In this document: one piece after another, positions 39,044 through 52,699 of the stretch | Layout of the letters: every line of letters starts with the position of its first letter | Position numbering within the stretch: position 1 is the first letter of the stretch | Origin: Prunus persica | Lineage: Eukaryota; Streptophyta; Magnoliopsida; Rosales; Rosaceae | Direction: 5' to 3' | Length of the DNA stretch: 64,000 nucleotides | NCBI RefSeq assembly: GCF_000346465.2 | Contig: NC_034014.1 | Location: forward strand, 21,958,522-22,022,521 | Notes under the pieces: generated by a model | The model's input: only the letters and a program-made list of their open reading frames with translations | Databases searched by the model: none | Told to the model about the DNA's origin: nothing | Program-made: the position numbers and the translations under genes

Positions 39044-39699
39044 GAGCATTTTCACCTATGTCATTTGTCATGGCAAAAGGTCCCCTCAACTACAAAAGCC
39101 CATCCTACCAAGCAATTCAAACCAAGGCAGGTGGTGGTGATAGGGTTTGTTTAGACTCATGGGTTGATTTAGGGTTTTGGTTATGTTAGGTTTTTGGGCT
39201 TTATTTGGGCTTATGACTAATTGTGGTGATGTGAGCTAGTAGTTTTGGTGCGGCTTTTGTCCATATTAGTTTTGCTTTTAGCAAGTTAGTTTGTTGCCTT
39301 CTTGGAATTGGTATTTCAGATGTCTTGTTGATGTCTTTGATTGTACCGTTGAAGATTATCTAATGAAGTTTTTATTTGATCAAAAAAACTAGGGGAGGTG
39401 GTGGACTCCATCAAGATTGGGCAAGCCCAAAGGCAAGAGTAGCCCGAGTTGTTGCATGAAGGCACTAACGTCAGTGAAGAAATAATTTGAAAAAAATTTC
39501 ATATATATATATATATATATTTATTAATCTTATAAGTATAAATAAAATTAATCTTATGTGAATACGGATTGTTATTGGGTTGCCATGGCAATGGGTGGGA
39601 AAGCAAAAAAAAAAAAAAAAAGTTAGACACTATTCACGTGAACAGTATCCACCCTTACTTGCCCTTATCCTTTGCCATAAAAAATAAGTGAAAGTGCTC
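39044..39699 (-). mobile_element. Tourist-like MITE, 656 bp
   Basis: It begins GAGCATTTTCACC and ends GTGAAAGTGCTC (inverted), flanked by TAA at 39041-39043 and 39700-39702. An internal TTGCCATGGCAATGGGTGGG and a CACTATTCACGTGAACAGT palindrome are shared, in reverse orientation, with the element at 1359-1771. An (AT)n run and a poly-A run lie inside. No coding sequence. Confidence 0.7.
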
Positions 39700-41531
39700 T
39701 AACAAAGAATAGGATTTGTCCTTACAACAAAACACATGCCTCAAAATATAAGGGCTAAAATTATTGCTATAAAATTCAAAGTCCAAAATGGGATAAGTTG
39801 AGCGACTTTTGGTATGATTTGCCTAGTATAAATGTTGATAATGTGTTTGATTTTTTTTTTTTTGGACACTTCTTTTATTAAATTGTGATAATATTAAATA
39901 TGCTAATTTTCTTGTGCATTTTATGTAAACAATTTATAATTGTGCCAATGGGGTCTAAGTTTAGTGGAAAAGAGCTTGACTTAAAGACGAGTTATCTCAA
40001 GTTCGAAGCCCTATGATACTTGGTAGTGTGTATGTGTGAGAAAGCTCCCTTTCCTTTATAGTTTAGACTATTGTTTGTATTCAAAATATTTTATTTGCAA
40101 CTTCAAATATTTGGTCAATGTTGTCTTTCAAAAATCAATATTTCACCCCTTTCCCCTTTCACTAACATTATAAAATGAAAAATTTATGCACATATGTCAA
40201 ATTGTGATTTGTCTTAATGTGTAAGAAGCCAAGTATTTTCCTATAAAAGTGATATTTTTATTGAAACTAATATTTTTGTTATACTCTAATTAAATCTAAT
40301 CTATGTAGAGAGGGATTCGAACTTGGTGCAAAGGGACAAGCTGAGCAACTGATCTAACCCACATATGCTATTTAAACCCATTACCTTATTTCTTGTAGTA
40401 TTGAGTTAGTAATTAAGAGTGGTCATATATGGGAGCAAATTACCTCCATTACTCACTCAAAGTGTGTTTGTGGTGATTGCTTTGTTGTATTAATCTCACT
40501 ACATAAAAACCTCTTTTGGACCTTGAAAAGACATTTCAAAGTTGAAAACTCTCCATTACGCAAAGTGATTATACTTTTCCGTTTAAAAGATTCTAATAAT
40601 TCGAATTTCTCCTCCCTATTTGTAAAAAACACCAAAAAAGAAAGAGGGCAAAACCACAGTCGATCTAAGAAGTTCCATTCACAACACAAACTTTTCCCAC
40701 ACACGTGCATGCAACTCAAGCCAAGATTACCATCCACCTTCACATGCCTTCCCTTTCCACTTTTGAGTTTTGTCCAAACCCCAAAAAAGGTTTATAAAAA
40801 ACCCACTTTTTCCAATCATAAAAAATCATTGTCCCCAAAAAAGTTGAAGACCAACCAAACACTCTCAACAACATCACCACCCAAATGCTCCCTTCTCCCC
40901 AAAACATCCCCACACAAATCCCACAATCCCCATCCTATCCCTCTCTAAATAAACCAACGGTCACTATCAGTCCACGACCCTCCATCTCACTGTTCCACCC
41001 GTTTCCTTCTTGCTTTCGTCTAGCTCCACTCTCTCCTCCAGTCCCATCTCTCTCCTCACTACCCGCGTTAATTGGCTTGCCCAGTAACCAGTTGGCTCAT
41101 TATTACACTACGTTACATTTCTGCTGCCTGCTGTATTATACGCCGGAGAGCACCGAATCTTTTCCCTTTCTCCAGTCGGTTCACAAAGATCTTGTCTTTT
41201 TCTCTCTCGGCCTCTCGAACGCCGAAACGAGTCGTTGAATCGTTCAGCGTTTTCTCGTTTCTTGATTCGTGCTTCGGTTTCCGAAGAAAATGTCGTTTCG
41301 TGAAATGTAGAGGCATTTTTTTACGAAATCTGTATTGAACTAGCAATGCGATTTTGAAGCTTCGAGAAATTTCGTGTGTTGTGATTTTTGGAAGACGAAG
41401 ACTCTGAAATGCAGCAACGCCTTTGATCTGTTTCAACTGGTTTCTCCTTCTCTTTGATTCCGAGGGCTTCTGTTTTTAGGGTTAGGGTAGCAAAAGCTGT
41501 GCTGGTTTAGAAATCGATGTTGTTACAAACA
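39700..41531. other. Intergenic: upstream region of the kinesin gene
   Basis: No gene recognised. The last ~550 bp is C/T-rich (CCCAAAAC, CTCTCTCC, TTTTCTCTC) as expected for a plant promoter/5' UTR and probably includes the kinesin transcription start. Open frames here on both strands look non-coding. Confidence 0.45.
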
Positions 41532-44500
41532 TGCCGAGCATTAGAGCTCCGGCTACAAAGCAAACTACAACACTCACGGTTAGTAGTTTTTTTTCCTTCT
41601 TTTTGGGTGTGTAAAGTTCACAGCTTTACAGTCTTGTTTTGGAAACTTGATGCTTGCATTTTGCTACAGGTTGCTGTGAAATGCAGGCCATTTAGGGAGA
41701 GAGAACGTGGCCGCGACATTGTTCGAGTAATTGACAATAAGGTTTGTGGTGGTGGCTCAGAACTCTTTTTGACTTATAAGTTTTTTAGCATTTGTGGAGT
41801 TTGAACGGTGTATTGATTTGATGTTTGAAATTTTAATTGCAGGAGGTGCTTGTGTTGGATCCTGATCTGTCAAAGGACTACCTTGAGCGCATACAGAATC
41901 GAACAAAGGAAAAGAAATATTGTTTTGATCATGCATTTGATCCCGGCTGTACTAATTTGGTACGTTGAATCTTTAAACTTATTGGTGTCTTTAATTATGC
42001 TCTTTTATTTCTCAAGATTTATTCCAGTTTACTTATCTGCTTGAAAGTAGTACAGGCTGTAAAGGAAACTCTTGATTTGGTATAGTTGATGTTTTCTGGT
42101 TGTCTTAACTGTTTCATATATCCAGGATGTCTACACGAAATGCATATTGTCTGTCATCTCTGGCGTCGTTAATGGTCTCAATGCTACCGTGTTTGCTTAT
42201 GGTTCTACCGGAAGGTAATAAAATGATATATTCTTGTTTTTTTATTTTTCACCTCTCATAAGGTTTTGATTGACTTGTATCTGTACCAGCTGAGGCAATG
42301 CATTTATGCAACTCAGTCCTCCACCTTGACAAAATTATTAATTGGGAGTATTTATCTGATTGCTGCGGTCAATGTCTAGAAGTGCAAGCTCAAAAGAACC
42401 ATAATAAGTCAAATTCAGCTTGCATTATGTTCAGCTCATGATCTCACCAGTTTTTTTATTTGGATTGTCCTTTACTTAATATCCTCCATAATGTCTTACA
42501 ATTTTCTCTATAATTTTTCAGTGGTAAAACATATACAATGGTCGGGACACAAGATGACCCAGGACTCATGGTACTCAGTTTGCATACAATCTTTGATCTA
42601 ATCAAAAGGGACAAGAGCTCTGATGAATTTGAAGTTACCTGTTCCTATCTTGAAGTCTACAATGAGGTGGAACATGCAGTTTATTAAGATACTTAATTAT
42701 TAGCAATGCCCATTTGTTCTCTTATAAAATTATTTAATATTTTATCTTCACAAAATATAGGTCATCTATGATTTGCTTGAAAAGTCATCAGGCCATTTGG
42801 AACTCAGAGAGGACCCAGAGCAAGGAGTAATTGTTGCTGGGCTGAGGTGTATCAAGGTTCACACTTGGCCATGTAGTTGTATCTGGTTTGATTGTCTGTG
42901 GATAATTGTCAAGCTGTTTTTTTTTTTTTTTTTTTTTTTTTTGCAATTTTGTTATAAAAAAAATTTGGTAGTTTTTTTGAATCACTTTCTAGCACTAATT
43001 TGAGAAGCGTTCTTGCATTGGATGAACAAGTACGTAGTATGGGATGGATTTTTACTCTTCCTTTATGATTTTTCTTACAAATTCAGGTACAATCAGCTGA
43101 TAAGATTCTTGAACTCTTAAACTTGGGGAATAGCCGACGGAAAACTGAAAGCACAGAGGCTAATGCAACATCTTCTCGGTAGGTCAAATTTATTTGTGTG
43201 CTATAATCATACCATTATCATTGTTGTTATTTTGAGTTTTTAAGCATGCTTTGGATAGTTGCGATCTTTTTTTAGTAGTTCTACTGAACTCATCAACCCC
43301 AGACTAAATTTAAATACTAAGGTGTAACGTTATTACTCATACAAAGTTGTTTCCCCATTAACCAGGTCACATGCAGTGCTGGAAATAAAAGTAAAAAGAA
43401 AACAGAAAAATAAGTACCGGAATCAAGTAATGCGAGGAAAACTCGCACTTGTGGATCTAGCTGGCAGCGAACGAGCTTCAGAAACAAACAGTGGAGGCCA
43501 AAAATTAAGGGATGGAGCAAATATTAACCGTTCACTTCTCGCCTTGGCAAACTGCATAAATGCACTGGGGAAACAGCAAAAGAAGGGTCTTGCTTATGTT
43601 CCTTACCGCAATAGGTATCTGATTGTAATTGTTATCCTGAAGTCCTACCTGCTACTGTGGTTAGCCTCCCTGCTACTGTACTTAATGTAATTAGTTTTGC
43701 AGCAAATTGACACGAATACTCAAAGATGGTTTGAGTGGTAATTCTCAAACGGTTATGGTTGCTACTGTATCCCCTGTGGACAGTCAGTATCATCACACTG
43801 TGAATACCTTGAAATATGCTGATCGGGCAAAGGAAATAAAGACACACATCCAGGTGAGAGTCTCAAATAATCATCTATACACATCCAACTTAGATCATCA
43901 AAACATGATTTTGGAACTTATGCGTGGTTTTGTGTGCTTTTTGCCTTTAAGAAATAGTCCATCTGGGCATTGCAGACAATTGAAAAATAGTTCTCATTCT
44001 GTGATGGACTCATGATCTCATTTGGTAGTCAGCTGTTAAGAATTTTTGAAAGTGACATTGTGTGTCGGCTTTCCACTTTTGTTGCATAGGAGCATGTGGT
44101 TATTTGTTGATTGATTTGTCTATGCTACATGTTTTTTTTTTTCATTAATTGCCAATTTGGTATTTTCTATGGGTTTCTGTGCATTAATTTATTGGTTTCC
44201 TCAGCATTAGTTTGTGCAGAAATGTTCTTTTGTTGTCATGCCTACCACTGGCAAGGCTTGTCCTGTTATATACGCAATAAATTTTTGAGAATAGTTATGT
44301 TTCCATCTCAGAAAAACATCGGCACTATTGATACACATGTATCAGACTACCAACAAATGATTGACAGTCTTCAGGTAAGTGGTTAATAGTTTATCTTTAG
44401 GATTTTATTTCTAACTTCTATTTTCTTTTTGAAAGATAACAAATTTTAGATTGCAGATTGAGGTTTGCCGATTGAAAAAAGAACTAGCTGAAAAGGAATC

Positions 44501-46213
44501 ACAGCTAAGTGTCAAACCTGTTGAAAAAGCTGCAGATGATGAACTTTCATGGTTGAATATTTTGAGCCATGAAACCAGTGAAAATGTTCAGGAAAGGATA
44601 AACCTACAGAAGGCATCATTTGAGCTTGAGGAAACCAACCTTCATAACCGCCTTGAACTCCAACATCTTGATGATGCTATAGCAAAAGAACAGGTTAGAG
44701 CATCCTACATTCGATGTTGCTTTATAATAAATAATTTGTGTGTTGCACATTGTGTCTTGTAGCTCCTACAATCCATTTCACTTAGTTGTTCAGACTTTTC
44801 CAAACTTCCTCAAAGAAAATCCATGGCCTTCCTGAGAGAAACTTTGTTACAGGACTAAATTATCTTTTCCCTCCCTAATCTCTTCTTGCTTTGTTAAGAG
44901 GTCTGGTAGCTTCAAACAGATCTGGAATGAAATTATGTCTTCTATTCTTACATTTATTTACTTTATTAGGGAACTGAATATGATTATTGAGAATGTTCAG
45001 AGAATTTTTTTGGATAATATAAACTAATGCTTGAGTACTTTTCTGTGTCACAGGCTATTGGAAAAGATGGGGAAGTTTTAGAGGTTATGAGAACAAGGCG
45101 GCAAGTAATTTTGGATAACATCCGTGAGAATGATGAAGCTGGTGTCAATTACCATATGGTAATATCTCATTTGTAGTTAAATTACAAACAATACAACTTT
45201 TGTCAGCTTTTGATCTTATTACCAACTTAACATTTTGTAGGAAATTGAAGCAAATGAGAAGCATCGATGTCAACTCCAAAATATGATTGAGGAGGCCATT
45301 AGTAACAATGGCAATAAAACGTACTTGCGTATTCTTAGTCAATACAGGCTCTTGGTGAGTTGATAGTAAAGCCTGATTGGATACACTTATACTGGACTTA
45401 AAATTGTAAATTAGGAAGTGATTCTTTTTAGTTGAATATGAAAAGTTTTGAAACTCAAGCAAGACCATAGTTGTACATGTTACGTTCTCTTGAGATAAAT
45501 GTTTATCGAATACCGATGACAGAATTTCCTTAGGATAACTGGTAACTCCTATGACTGGCATTGGTATTGCCAAATCAAGATTTTCAATTTCTCAGAGTTA
45601 CATATATGGCTCTAAGAACTTCTTGTTAGGCGTAACAGTTTTACTTTAATTACTGTAGGGAATGGCTAATACTGAGCTTCAGTTTGAAATGGCAATGAGG
45701 GATCAAGTGATTAACAACCAACGAGAAGCACTGAGAAACATGTGGGACTTGCTTATGGGGTTAGGACTTGATGAGAGACAGATCATGGACCTTGCGTCTA
45801 AGAAGGGAATAACGATAGAAGACTGGACGACAACACCCCATCTTGGCCTTTCTGCAAGGGAGCAGTCACCAGATTTGGCTTCCAGCAAATATGCTTCTTT
45901 TGGTCATTGTCGTGGCATGGGTCAGTCGTATTCTAGATCGTCTTGCACCTTTCAGCAGTCTCAAGACTTTGGTTCGATGTCAGTGCCCCAGGGGCATTTG
46001 GATTTGGCTCATTCCTTTTCCAGGGAGGAGCACCATAGCTCCTACTACTTATTGTCTCATGACCATTCCCCTTCAGCCTGTATGAGTATGAGGACAAGTA
46101 GTGAGCACTGGTTTGGTGGCAGGTCAAGTTTGCGGTTTGGTACTCTTGATAAGACTCCTCAAGATATGCGAAAATCATATCCAGTGAGGGAGAACTCAAG
46201 TTTCACCAGATAG
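41532..46213 (+). CDS. KIN8B: Kinesin-8 motor protein (KIN-8B type), 14 exons, 710 aa
   Basis: Exons: 41532-41579, 41670-41741, 41843-41959, 42126-42214, 42522-42666, 42761-42856, 43087-43178, 43366-43614, 43703-43853, 44312-44374, 44457-44693, 45054-45158, 45241-45354 and 45659-46213. All phases agree. The N-terminal motor domain (about residues 14-340) shows VAVKCRPF, the P-loop AYGSTGSGKT (about 102-112, split by intron 4), switch I NATSSRSH, switch II DLAGSER (about 249-255), the microtubule-binding [18 protein letters not shown] and [14 protein letters not shown] leading to the neck. Helical, coiled-coil-like segments follow (about 375-590), then a Ser-rich unstructured tail. Kinesin-8 motors walk to microtubule plus ends and regulate their length in dividing cells; the specific plant role is not well defined. 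The start [15 protein letters not shown] matches what I recall of Arabidopsis KIN-8B. The other plant class, KIN-8A, is the alternative. Confidence 0.9.
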
Positions 46214-47820
46214 TAAAATCTGTATACCAGATTCATCTTTCAGTGTGGATTTTGACAATCAGAGAAGGTATTTGCACATCTCATACTGGCAGCAATTTTT
46301 TTTCTTTCTTCTATAGTTCTGGGGCCTGTTGTGTTTCTTATTCAAAAAAAGTATGGGTTTAGACCTCCGAAAGAACTTATAGATGTGATGGTTACTGCCA
46401 TCTCGTATCGATCAAATCCTACTCTATCAGCTTTCCTAGGTGCTGCAAAACTTATATAGTATCTCTCTTTTCAACTGCATTGCCATATTTCCTATTTTTC
46501 TGAGTTGCATTAGCCTTTCACACAGGATGAATGGAGTAGTAGTGCTTTTGAGGCAACATCTGTACAGCGGTCCTCCTGATGGTATGAGTAGCAGCCAAGT
46601 ATATTTTTAGGCCACGGCGGTATAGCTCAAGGTTTGGATATGGCCGATTAAAACAAGGCCCTGATATGCTCAGTTGAAAGTACACAGTTTCTCGATATAC
46701 TTCTACAAGGCCAATTTTCTTTTGGTTTCCATAACCCTGACCCCAAAGGCCACCCCTCCAACCTTCTGTAGCCTTGTTGTAAATTTTTAATTTCCACGCC
46801 TTTGCTTCCCGTGTGTAATTTTTTTTTACCCTCTCTTATTTCCCTCTATGTAGTTACACCTAGGGCATCCGTAGGTGAAAACATGGCAGTTGATTTCTTT
46901 TTGGGTTACTGACTGTATGCAAAAAAGATGGGGGGTTTTGGAGAGGGTGGGAGGAGGAAGAAGGGATATGAAAGCAGTTTGTTAAATACGTATGTTCTGA
47001 CAGTTGGACTGACGGAATGTAGTTCTAGTGCTGTGTACATATGTTTATGAAATGATCATGCCGTGCTGATTATCAAGCTTGTAACCACTTTGCTTTGTGT
47101 TTTAATTACTTCCATTTTTTTCCAAACTTGTAAGAACTCATCTTGTTTTGTAGAAGCGCATCTGTTATGGCCTGATCATTTTCTTGTTTAGGAAGGGTGA
47201 CCATATCCAAGTACCATACAATGATTACTTGCGAGAAATTAAAAGCTTGGCTTCTATAAATAATTAGCCATCTACATGAAATAAAGAGAGATTTAATTAT
47301 ATACCCATTTTTAGCATTAAAATTATGAATAAACCCTACACCATTTAATTTCTATAAACAAACTCAAAAAATGATTGCCCTATTGAATTTAATTTTAATT
47401 ATTAAATTATTTTGATGCCCCATTGAATATTTTGGGCTTTTTTATGAGGTTTTGGGGTTAGGTTTGTTTTAAAAAATCAATGTCAGTTTTGCAATTTAAA
47501 AGAAGTTAAAAGTCTTTTTATTATGTTGTAAATGGGTTTTGGATGTATTTCTAAAGTCCATTTTATATAGAGTTTTTTTTTAAATAATTTGGGCCCCTAT
47601 ATTAGATATTATAATGAATCTTCCTTAAATAAAATGTCCATATTTGGTTTACTGAACAAAATAGGACAAAAGCAGTTTTTTTATTTGGTATTATTTCTTT
47701 TGTTTTTCTCAAGAAAAATAATTTTTGTTAAGATGATAACAAAAAATTTGCACTTAATGACCGAAATAATTTAGCATGAGAAACACAAATTGTTTGAAAA
47801 ATTACATTTGGAAAATTCTA
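46214..47820. other. Intergenic: kinesin 3' region and a dispersed repeat
   Basis: Begins with the kinesin 3' UTR, possibly with a 3'-UTR intron. 47290-47630 is a repeat whose reverse-complement copy lies at 63070-63400. No gene recognised. Confidence 0.5.
47290..47630 (+). repeat. Dispersed ~340-bp repeat, copy 1
   Basis: Strings such as GAGGTTTTGGGGTTAGG, AAATGGGTTTTGGATGTAT and AAAGTCCATTTTATA match the reverse complement of 63070-63400. The element class is unknown. Confidence 0.6.
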
Positions 47821-47825
47821 TTCAT

Positions 47826-48277
47826 TGTTGTAAAGTAAAGAATGGAGCCCAAATGATAGAGCCCACTACCTAGGTGATTGAAGAAAAATAATGATGCTTG
47901 TCTGCCAAACATTCGAGTGAAGCACAAGGCTTGTGAGTGAACAACCAATATTTTGGCCTAGAAACAGACACCTCCATCAATAGAGACTGTATCTCTCTAG
48001 AAGAAAGAATGAGACCACACCAAGACCAAGTGAGAGAGAGAAAGCCCTAGCAGAGAAGGAAGAAAGAGGAAGAGTGAGAGGAGATAGCAGAGAGAAAAAT
48101 CAGTGAGCTAGTGAGATTGTAAACACTAAAGTTGTAGCCCTATTATTTTACATAGTGGAAAAGTAACTATTGTTGCTCTCTGAGGACGTAGGCATGGCCA
48201 AACCTCATTAAATATTGTGTCTTATTTACTTTTCGTGCAACTCAATATTCTCGCATATACCATTCATTTTGACAGCA
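47826..48277 (+). repeat. 5' LTR of the copia-type element (452 bp)
   Basis: TG...CA bounded. It matches the 3' LTR through GATTGAAGAAAAAT, GCTTGTCTGCCAAACATTCG, CCAATATTTT and GACACCTC. It contains an extra ~160 bp, including a GAGA-rich segment, absent from the 3' copy. Confidence 0.75.
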
Positions 48278-48284
48278 CGTAATC

Positions 48285-50584
48285 GAAGGCAACATGGGTA
48301 CCTATGGTTGTTTAAAAACATTTCCTGGAAAATTATTAAACTATTTCTCATCCATTCTTAAATCTTATTGCCATTATCCTTCCTGCTTTCCAAGCCATTC
48401 TCATTTTACATATAACATAATATAACCAAAAATATTTGAAACTTTATTCAAGATCAAATAATGAAACTTTCATTGCATGAAATCATTTATAAAACAAAAG
48501 TCCATTCACTGGACTTCCTTTAATTCATAAATCAATTTATGTATAACCTTTCTTTCAAAACTGACATAAAACCCAATTATAAATATATACATATATATAT
48601 ATAAAGATTTATAATTAACTTATTACAAATAAGTAGGAAAACGATAAAATTATTAAAATAATATTGACCATGTGAAATCTTAATGTCAATAACAACAGCT
48701 TAATTGAAACATATATTTTCCCCTTTTACTTATAAAACAAACTCATCGCTTAAGAATTTAATTATGATCTGTATAAAATCCTGAAGACTTAGAAAACTAT
48801 GCATCTAGACGTACCCCCATCCATATTCCGTCAATTCCTTTAATATTCCATCAATTCCGATAACATTCCGTCAATTCCAATAATATTCCGTCAATTCCAT
48901 CCTCGCAGGCCTCGAAAACACAAAGTTAACCAAGCCGCATTCCTCGCAGGCCTCGGAGACACCAAGTCAACCCGAGCCGCAATCCTCACACCACACAGTT
49001 TAGGCATCCCCGAAACTCGTGGGCATTATCAATAACAAAACTGTTTCAAGCAACTGGGGGGGGGGGGGGGGAGGGGGGGTGGTTACTCCTGAGATGGGTT
49101 TGAAAACCATAATCTCCAAATATCGAAATAGCATTTAGGTGTACCATCGCATACTATTAAACACTTCCAAATACAAAATAATAGAGGTATGCATAATTTA
49201 GCGACCTATATATATAAACATACATACTCATCCCATAATCATATAAATCCATAATAGATAGCAGGGTAATTTAATCCATGAAATTAATGTCATTACGAAC
49301 CAATGAACAATTAAGCAAACATAAATTTTCTAAAGATCCGAAATAATTCAAATAGAATTTAACACTTGTTTTCACATGAATTCCATAACATACCGTATCC
49401 CACAATCAAAACATTATACTTTCATACATAACCCAATACTACCCAATCCATATACTATATTTATACTCATAATACTATCATTTACTGAAAAGTAATAACC
49501 TTTAAAGAAAATCCCATAACTTCAATTATCAATATGATATCCAAGAATTTCCATATAACACTATAACATAAACACGTAATCTAAACATAATCAGAGCAGT
49601 TCGCAGATAGTTAAACTTTGTTTATACAGTCGTTCTAGCACTACTCGAAGGATGAAAACTACCTCGGAAGACTCACAGTCAATTGAGGGTCAAACTTCAT
49701 ACACTGGGTCAACCGGGCCCGCAAGGCCATGACTCCATTTTTCCGATTTGAAAGTTCCTACATGTTCAACCAAATTACTAAACATGCCCTACAAGTTTAG
49801 TCTCGATCGAGCGGCCAGATCACTCGTGATCACACGATCGGACAGTTATCGTTTAACGCAAACTTTACATTATTGAATCTGAACCTCCGGGGCTCCGATT
49901 CATGATCCATGAATTCTTACATGATCCTAATAATGCCTAGATCAACATATATTAAATTGGAGTAGATCCAACGGCTCGAATGTATCGAACCCAGATAATG
50001 TCTAATATGCGATATCTGGTTGATGATCAAACGATATCCAAATTCATATCCGAGCATACTATAGTGCTCGGGACGACATGAGGGTTATTTTAGGACTCTA
50101 ACACCGACCAAAAAGTGGCCCAAGCGCCGGCAGCGTGTGGGTGTTCAAAGCGATTCTGATGATCGAAAAATCTCCAAACCGCTGGAAAAACTTATACCTA
50201 CATGATCATCACCTAGAGTTTAGCAACTTTTGTTCTTGGACCTACCCCAAAAACTCGATAGAAGTGGCCGGAATCGGAGGCCGAAAATCAGCCAAACTAT
50301 TATCGCTTAATTACCCTCCAAAACTCAGAAATTTCTCCTAAATACCACAACTAGCAGTTAGAACACCTCGAGAGGTTGAGAAAGCATACCTGCATCGCAA
50401 GATTTGGTGCTCGAAATCATTCGGACGAACGTTATGAAGTTTTCACAAAAATCGGGCTGTTTTGGCCATTTTTCGGCGACTGGTGTTGCTGTTAACGGCG
50501 GAGGAGGCCGTCGAGCTGGTTCATTTGGGACTGTTGGCCAAAGAAGGCCCGGCTGTAGCTACGGGTTGCGAAGGAGGAGGGCTC

Positions 50585-50632
<48 letters not shown>

Positions 50633-50920
50633 AAGGAAAAAAGGAAAAAATTTGTTTTAAATATCCAGTTCCAAAAAAAATTACGGTGTTGCCCCTACTT
50701 GAATTTTGATCGTATCTTTCTCGTTACAATTCAAATTCGAGGCCACATGTCTATGGACTCGTCTCGACGTGATCTACGCAACAGTACAATCGAAATATCA
50801 AATTCCTTCCCGATCAAAAAGTCAACTTTTATACTAATAAAATATTTCAGGGGCACAATAGTCTTTTATCTGAATAAATTAATAATTAAAAATTGATTTA
50901 GGATCAGGTTGTTATATTTA
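48285..50920 (-). repeat. Nested repeat inside the copia element, probably a Ty3-type LTR
   Basis: The reverse strand starts near 50915 with (T)ATAACAACCTGATCC, like the TGTAACAACCxGATCC start of many plant Ty3 LTRs. The block has no copia features. It contains a repeated CCTCGCAGGCCTCG(A/G)(A/G)AACAC... motif, a repeated ATTCCGTCAATTCC motif at 48825-48900, a G-homopolymer (49056-49079) and a (GA)n tract (50587-50626). No matching target duplication was found, so class and limits are tentative. Confidence 0.4.
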
Positions 50921-52690
50921 GTATGATTGCTAGAAGTTTTCTGGCCATACTTCTATATAGTAGTATATGATATATTATATATATTAACTTATATACTTTA
51001 TGTATATATACCTATATATATTTGGTAGTGGTTTTACCTCCGCATTTATTTTATTTATAGTATTGTGTAGGTTTATTACTCATACAACAGTATTTATTTG
51101 TGGCACGGGTTTATCGTCCAAACAACTGCTTTATCTTTTATATAAAGTATGAAGTAGAATTAGTGCTCATACAATCACATTTACTTTATCGCACATTTAC
51201 TTTATTATTTAAAGTATAGTGCGGAATTAACGTCCATACAGCAAGCAATTTACTTTACGAATTTATTTTACCTCACATTTACTTTTATTTAAATTATGGT
51301 ACGGGTTTATCGTCCATACCAGCAATTTATTTACAAATAATTTATGGCAATTTATTTTATGAATTAATTGTGTGATATGATGAGTTTTATAGCATACAGA
51401 GATCAGGACTAGAAGTTCCTTGATCCTCATCATACAACTACATCAGGACCTGAAGATCCTTGATGATGATAAAGATATGAGAGTTGACAGTCTATTCGGT
51501 ACTACATTTGTAAACAAGTGATCGGATATGAAGATTCATGATCCTTGATATGTAAATAAGGACCTAGAGTTCTTTGATGATGTAATAGTACTATATCGGT
51601 TAATAGTACAGTACACATGAATAGTAAATGTATTGGCAAATGTATGAATAGTAACCATATGCATGAATAGTAACTATACTGGAAAATGTATTGTACTCAT
51701 GAATAGACAAGTATTCATGACTTGGTGAATAGTACCGCACACATGAATAATGACGTATGCATAAATAGTAACCATTTTGAGTAAACCATCACTATATACA
51801 AAAGGGACCCTGTAGTTCCTTAAACTCATGGATGAGAATTAAATGAGATACTAGAAGTTCCTCAAAATATGGACAATTATGTAAGGGGCCTGAAGTCCCA
51901 AAATATATACAGGAAATTATAAAAATGTCCACACCATAAGAATATGTGATTTTGGCCTGAAGTTCAAAATCTAAGAGTATTGAATGTTCATACCATGAAA
52001 ATATGTAATTTTGGCCTGAAGTTCAAAATCTAACAGTATTGAGAACCTGAAGTTCCAACAATTAAATGGACAACCCTTGAGGTATTATTGCAGATTGTGG
52101 TACACCACATATTTCTTTGGCATAAGAAAATGATGAATTTAATAAAGCTCGATTATGTTACAATCGACACCTCAGGAAGAAATATTTTTTGTGAATTCTG
52201 GTTGTTAAGGATACACCGCGAAATTTATAATATCAGGATAAAACCTTAAATGATAAATTGAGGCTCCCCACATATTTTATTATATTATATGATATGGGCC
52301 GGAAGCCCATGGATCCCAATATATGAGAAATCTCGAACCTGAAGTTTTAGGTATATAGTATTTAATGCTCTTCACTACTATATTGCAATATTATCATGGC
52401 TTTTCCTCAATTTATATTTCATGCCCAGTTGAAAATGGTAATGAAATTATAAGGTTCGTTTAACCTGGATCAGAAGTTTCGGGCACATATGCATTGAAAT
52501 ATACAATTTGAGAGATTTGATGTGGTTATTTGAACCTATAAGCCACAAGGTTCCAAATCGTTATTTTGAAAAGATGTGAAAACCACATATGCAAGTTTAA
52601 GAATTTGCCCAATTATTATAACAGGAAATGAGCATACAATAGATAGATCCTTTTCACCTGCAAGGAATGAGCAGGCTCTGTAAAATCTTT
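50921..52690 (+). repeat. Non-coding interior of the copia element with short repeated phrases
   Basis: Phrases recur many times: CGGGTTTATCGTCCA(A/T)AC and its variants (51040-51320), GAATAGTAAC (51600-51780), and CCTGAAGTTC(C/A) (51400-52340). No coding frame is recognised. Such degenerate short repeats are common in old retroelement interiors. Confidence 0.4.
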
Positions 52691-52699
52691 AAAATTCCA

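Noticed and set aside
40453..40948. Overlapping open frames on both strands upstream of the kinesin
   Set aside because: Compositionally biased (Pro/Ser/Lys), no recognisable domain, and in the probable promoter region.
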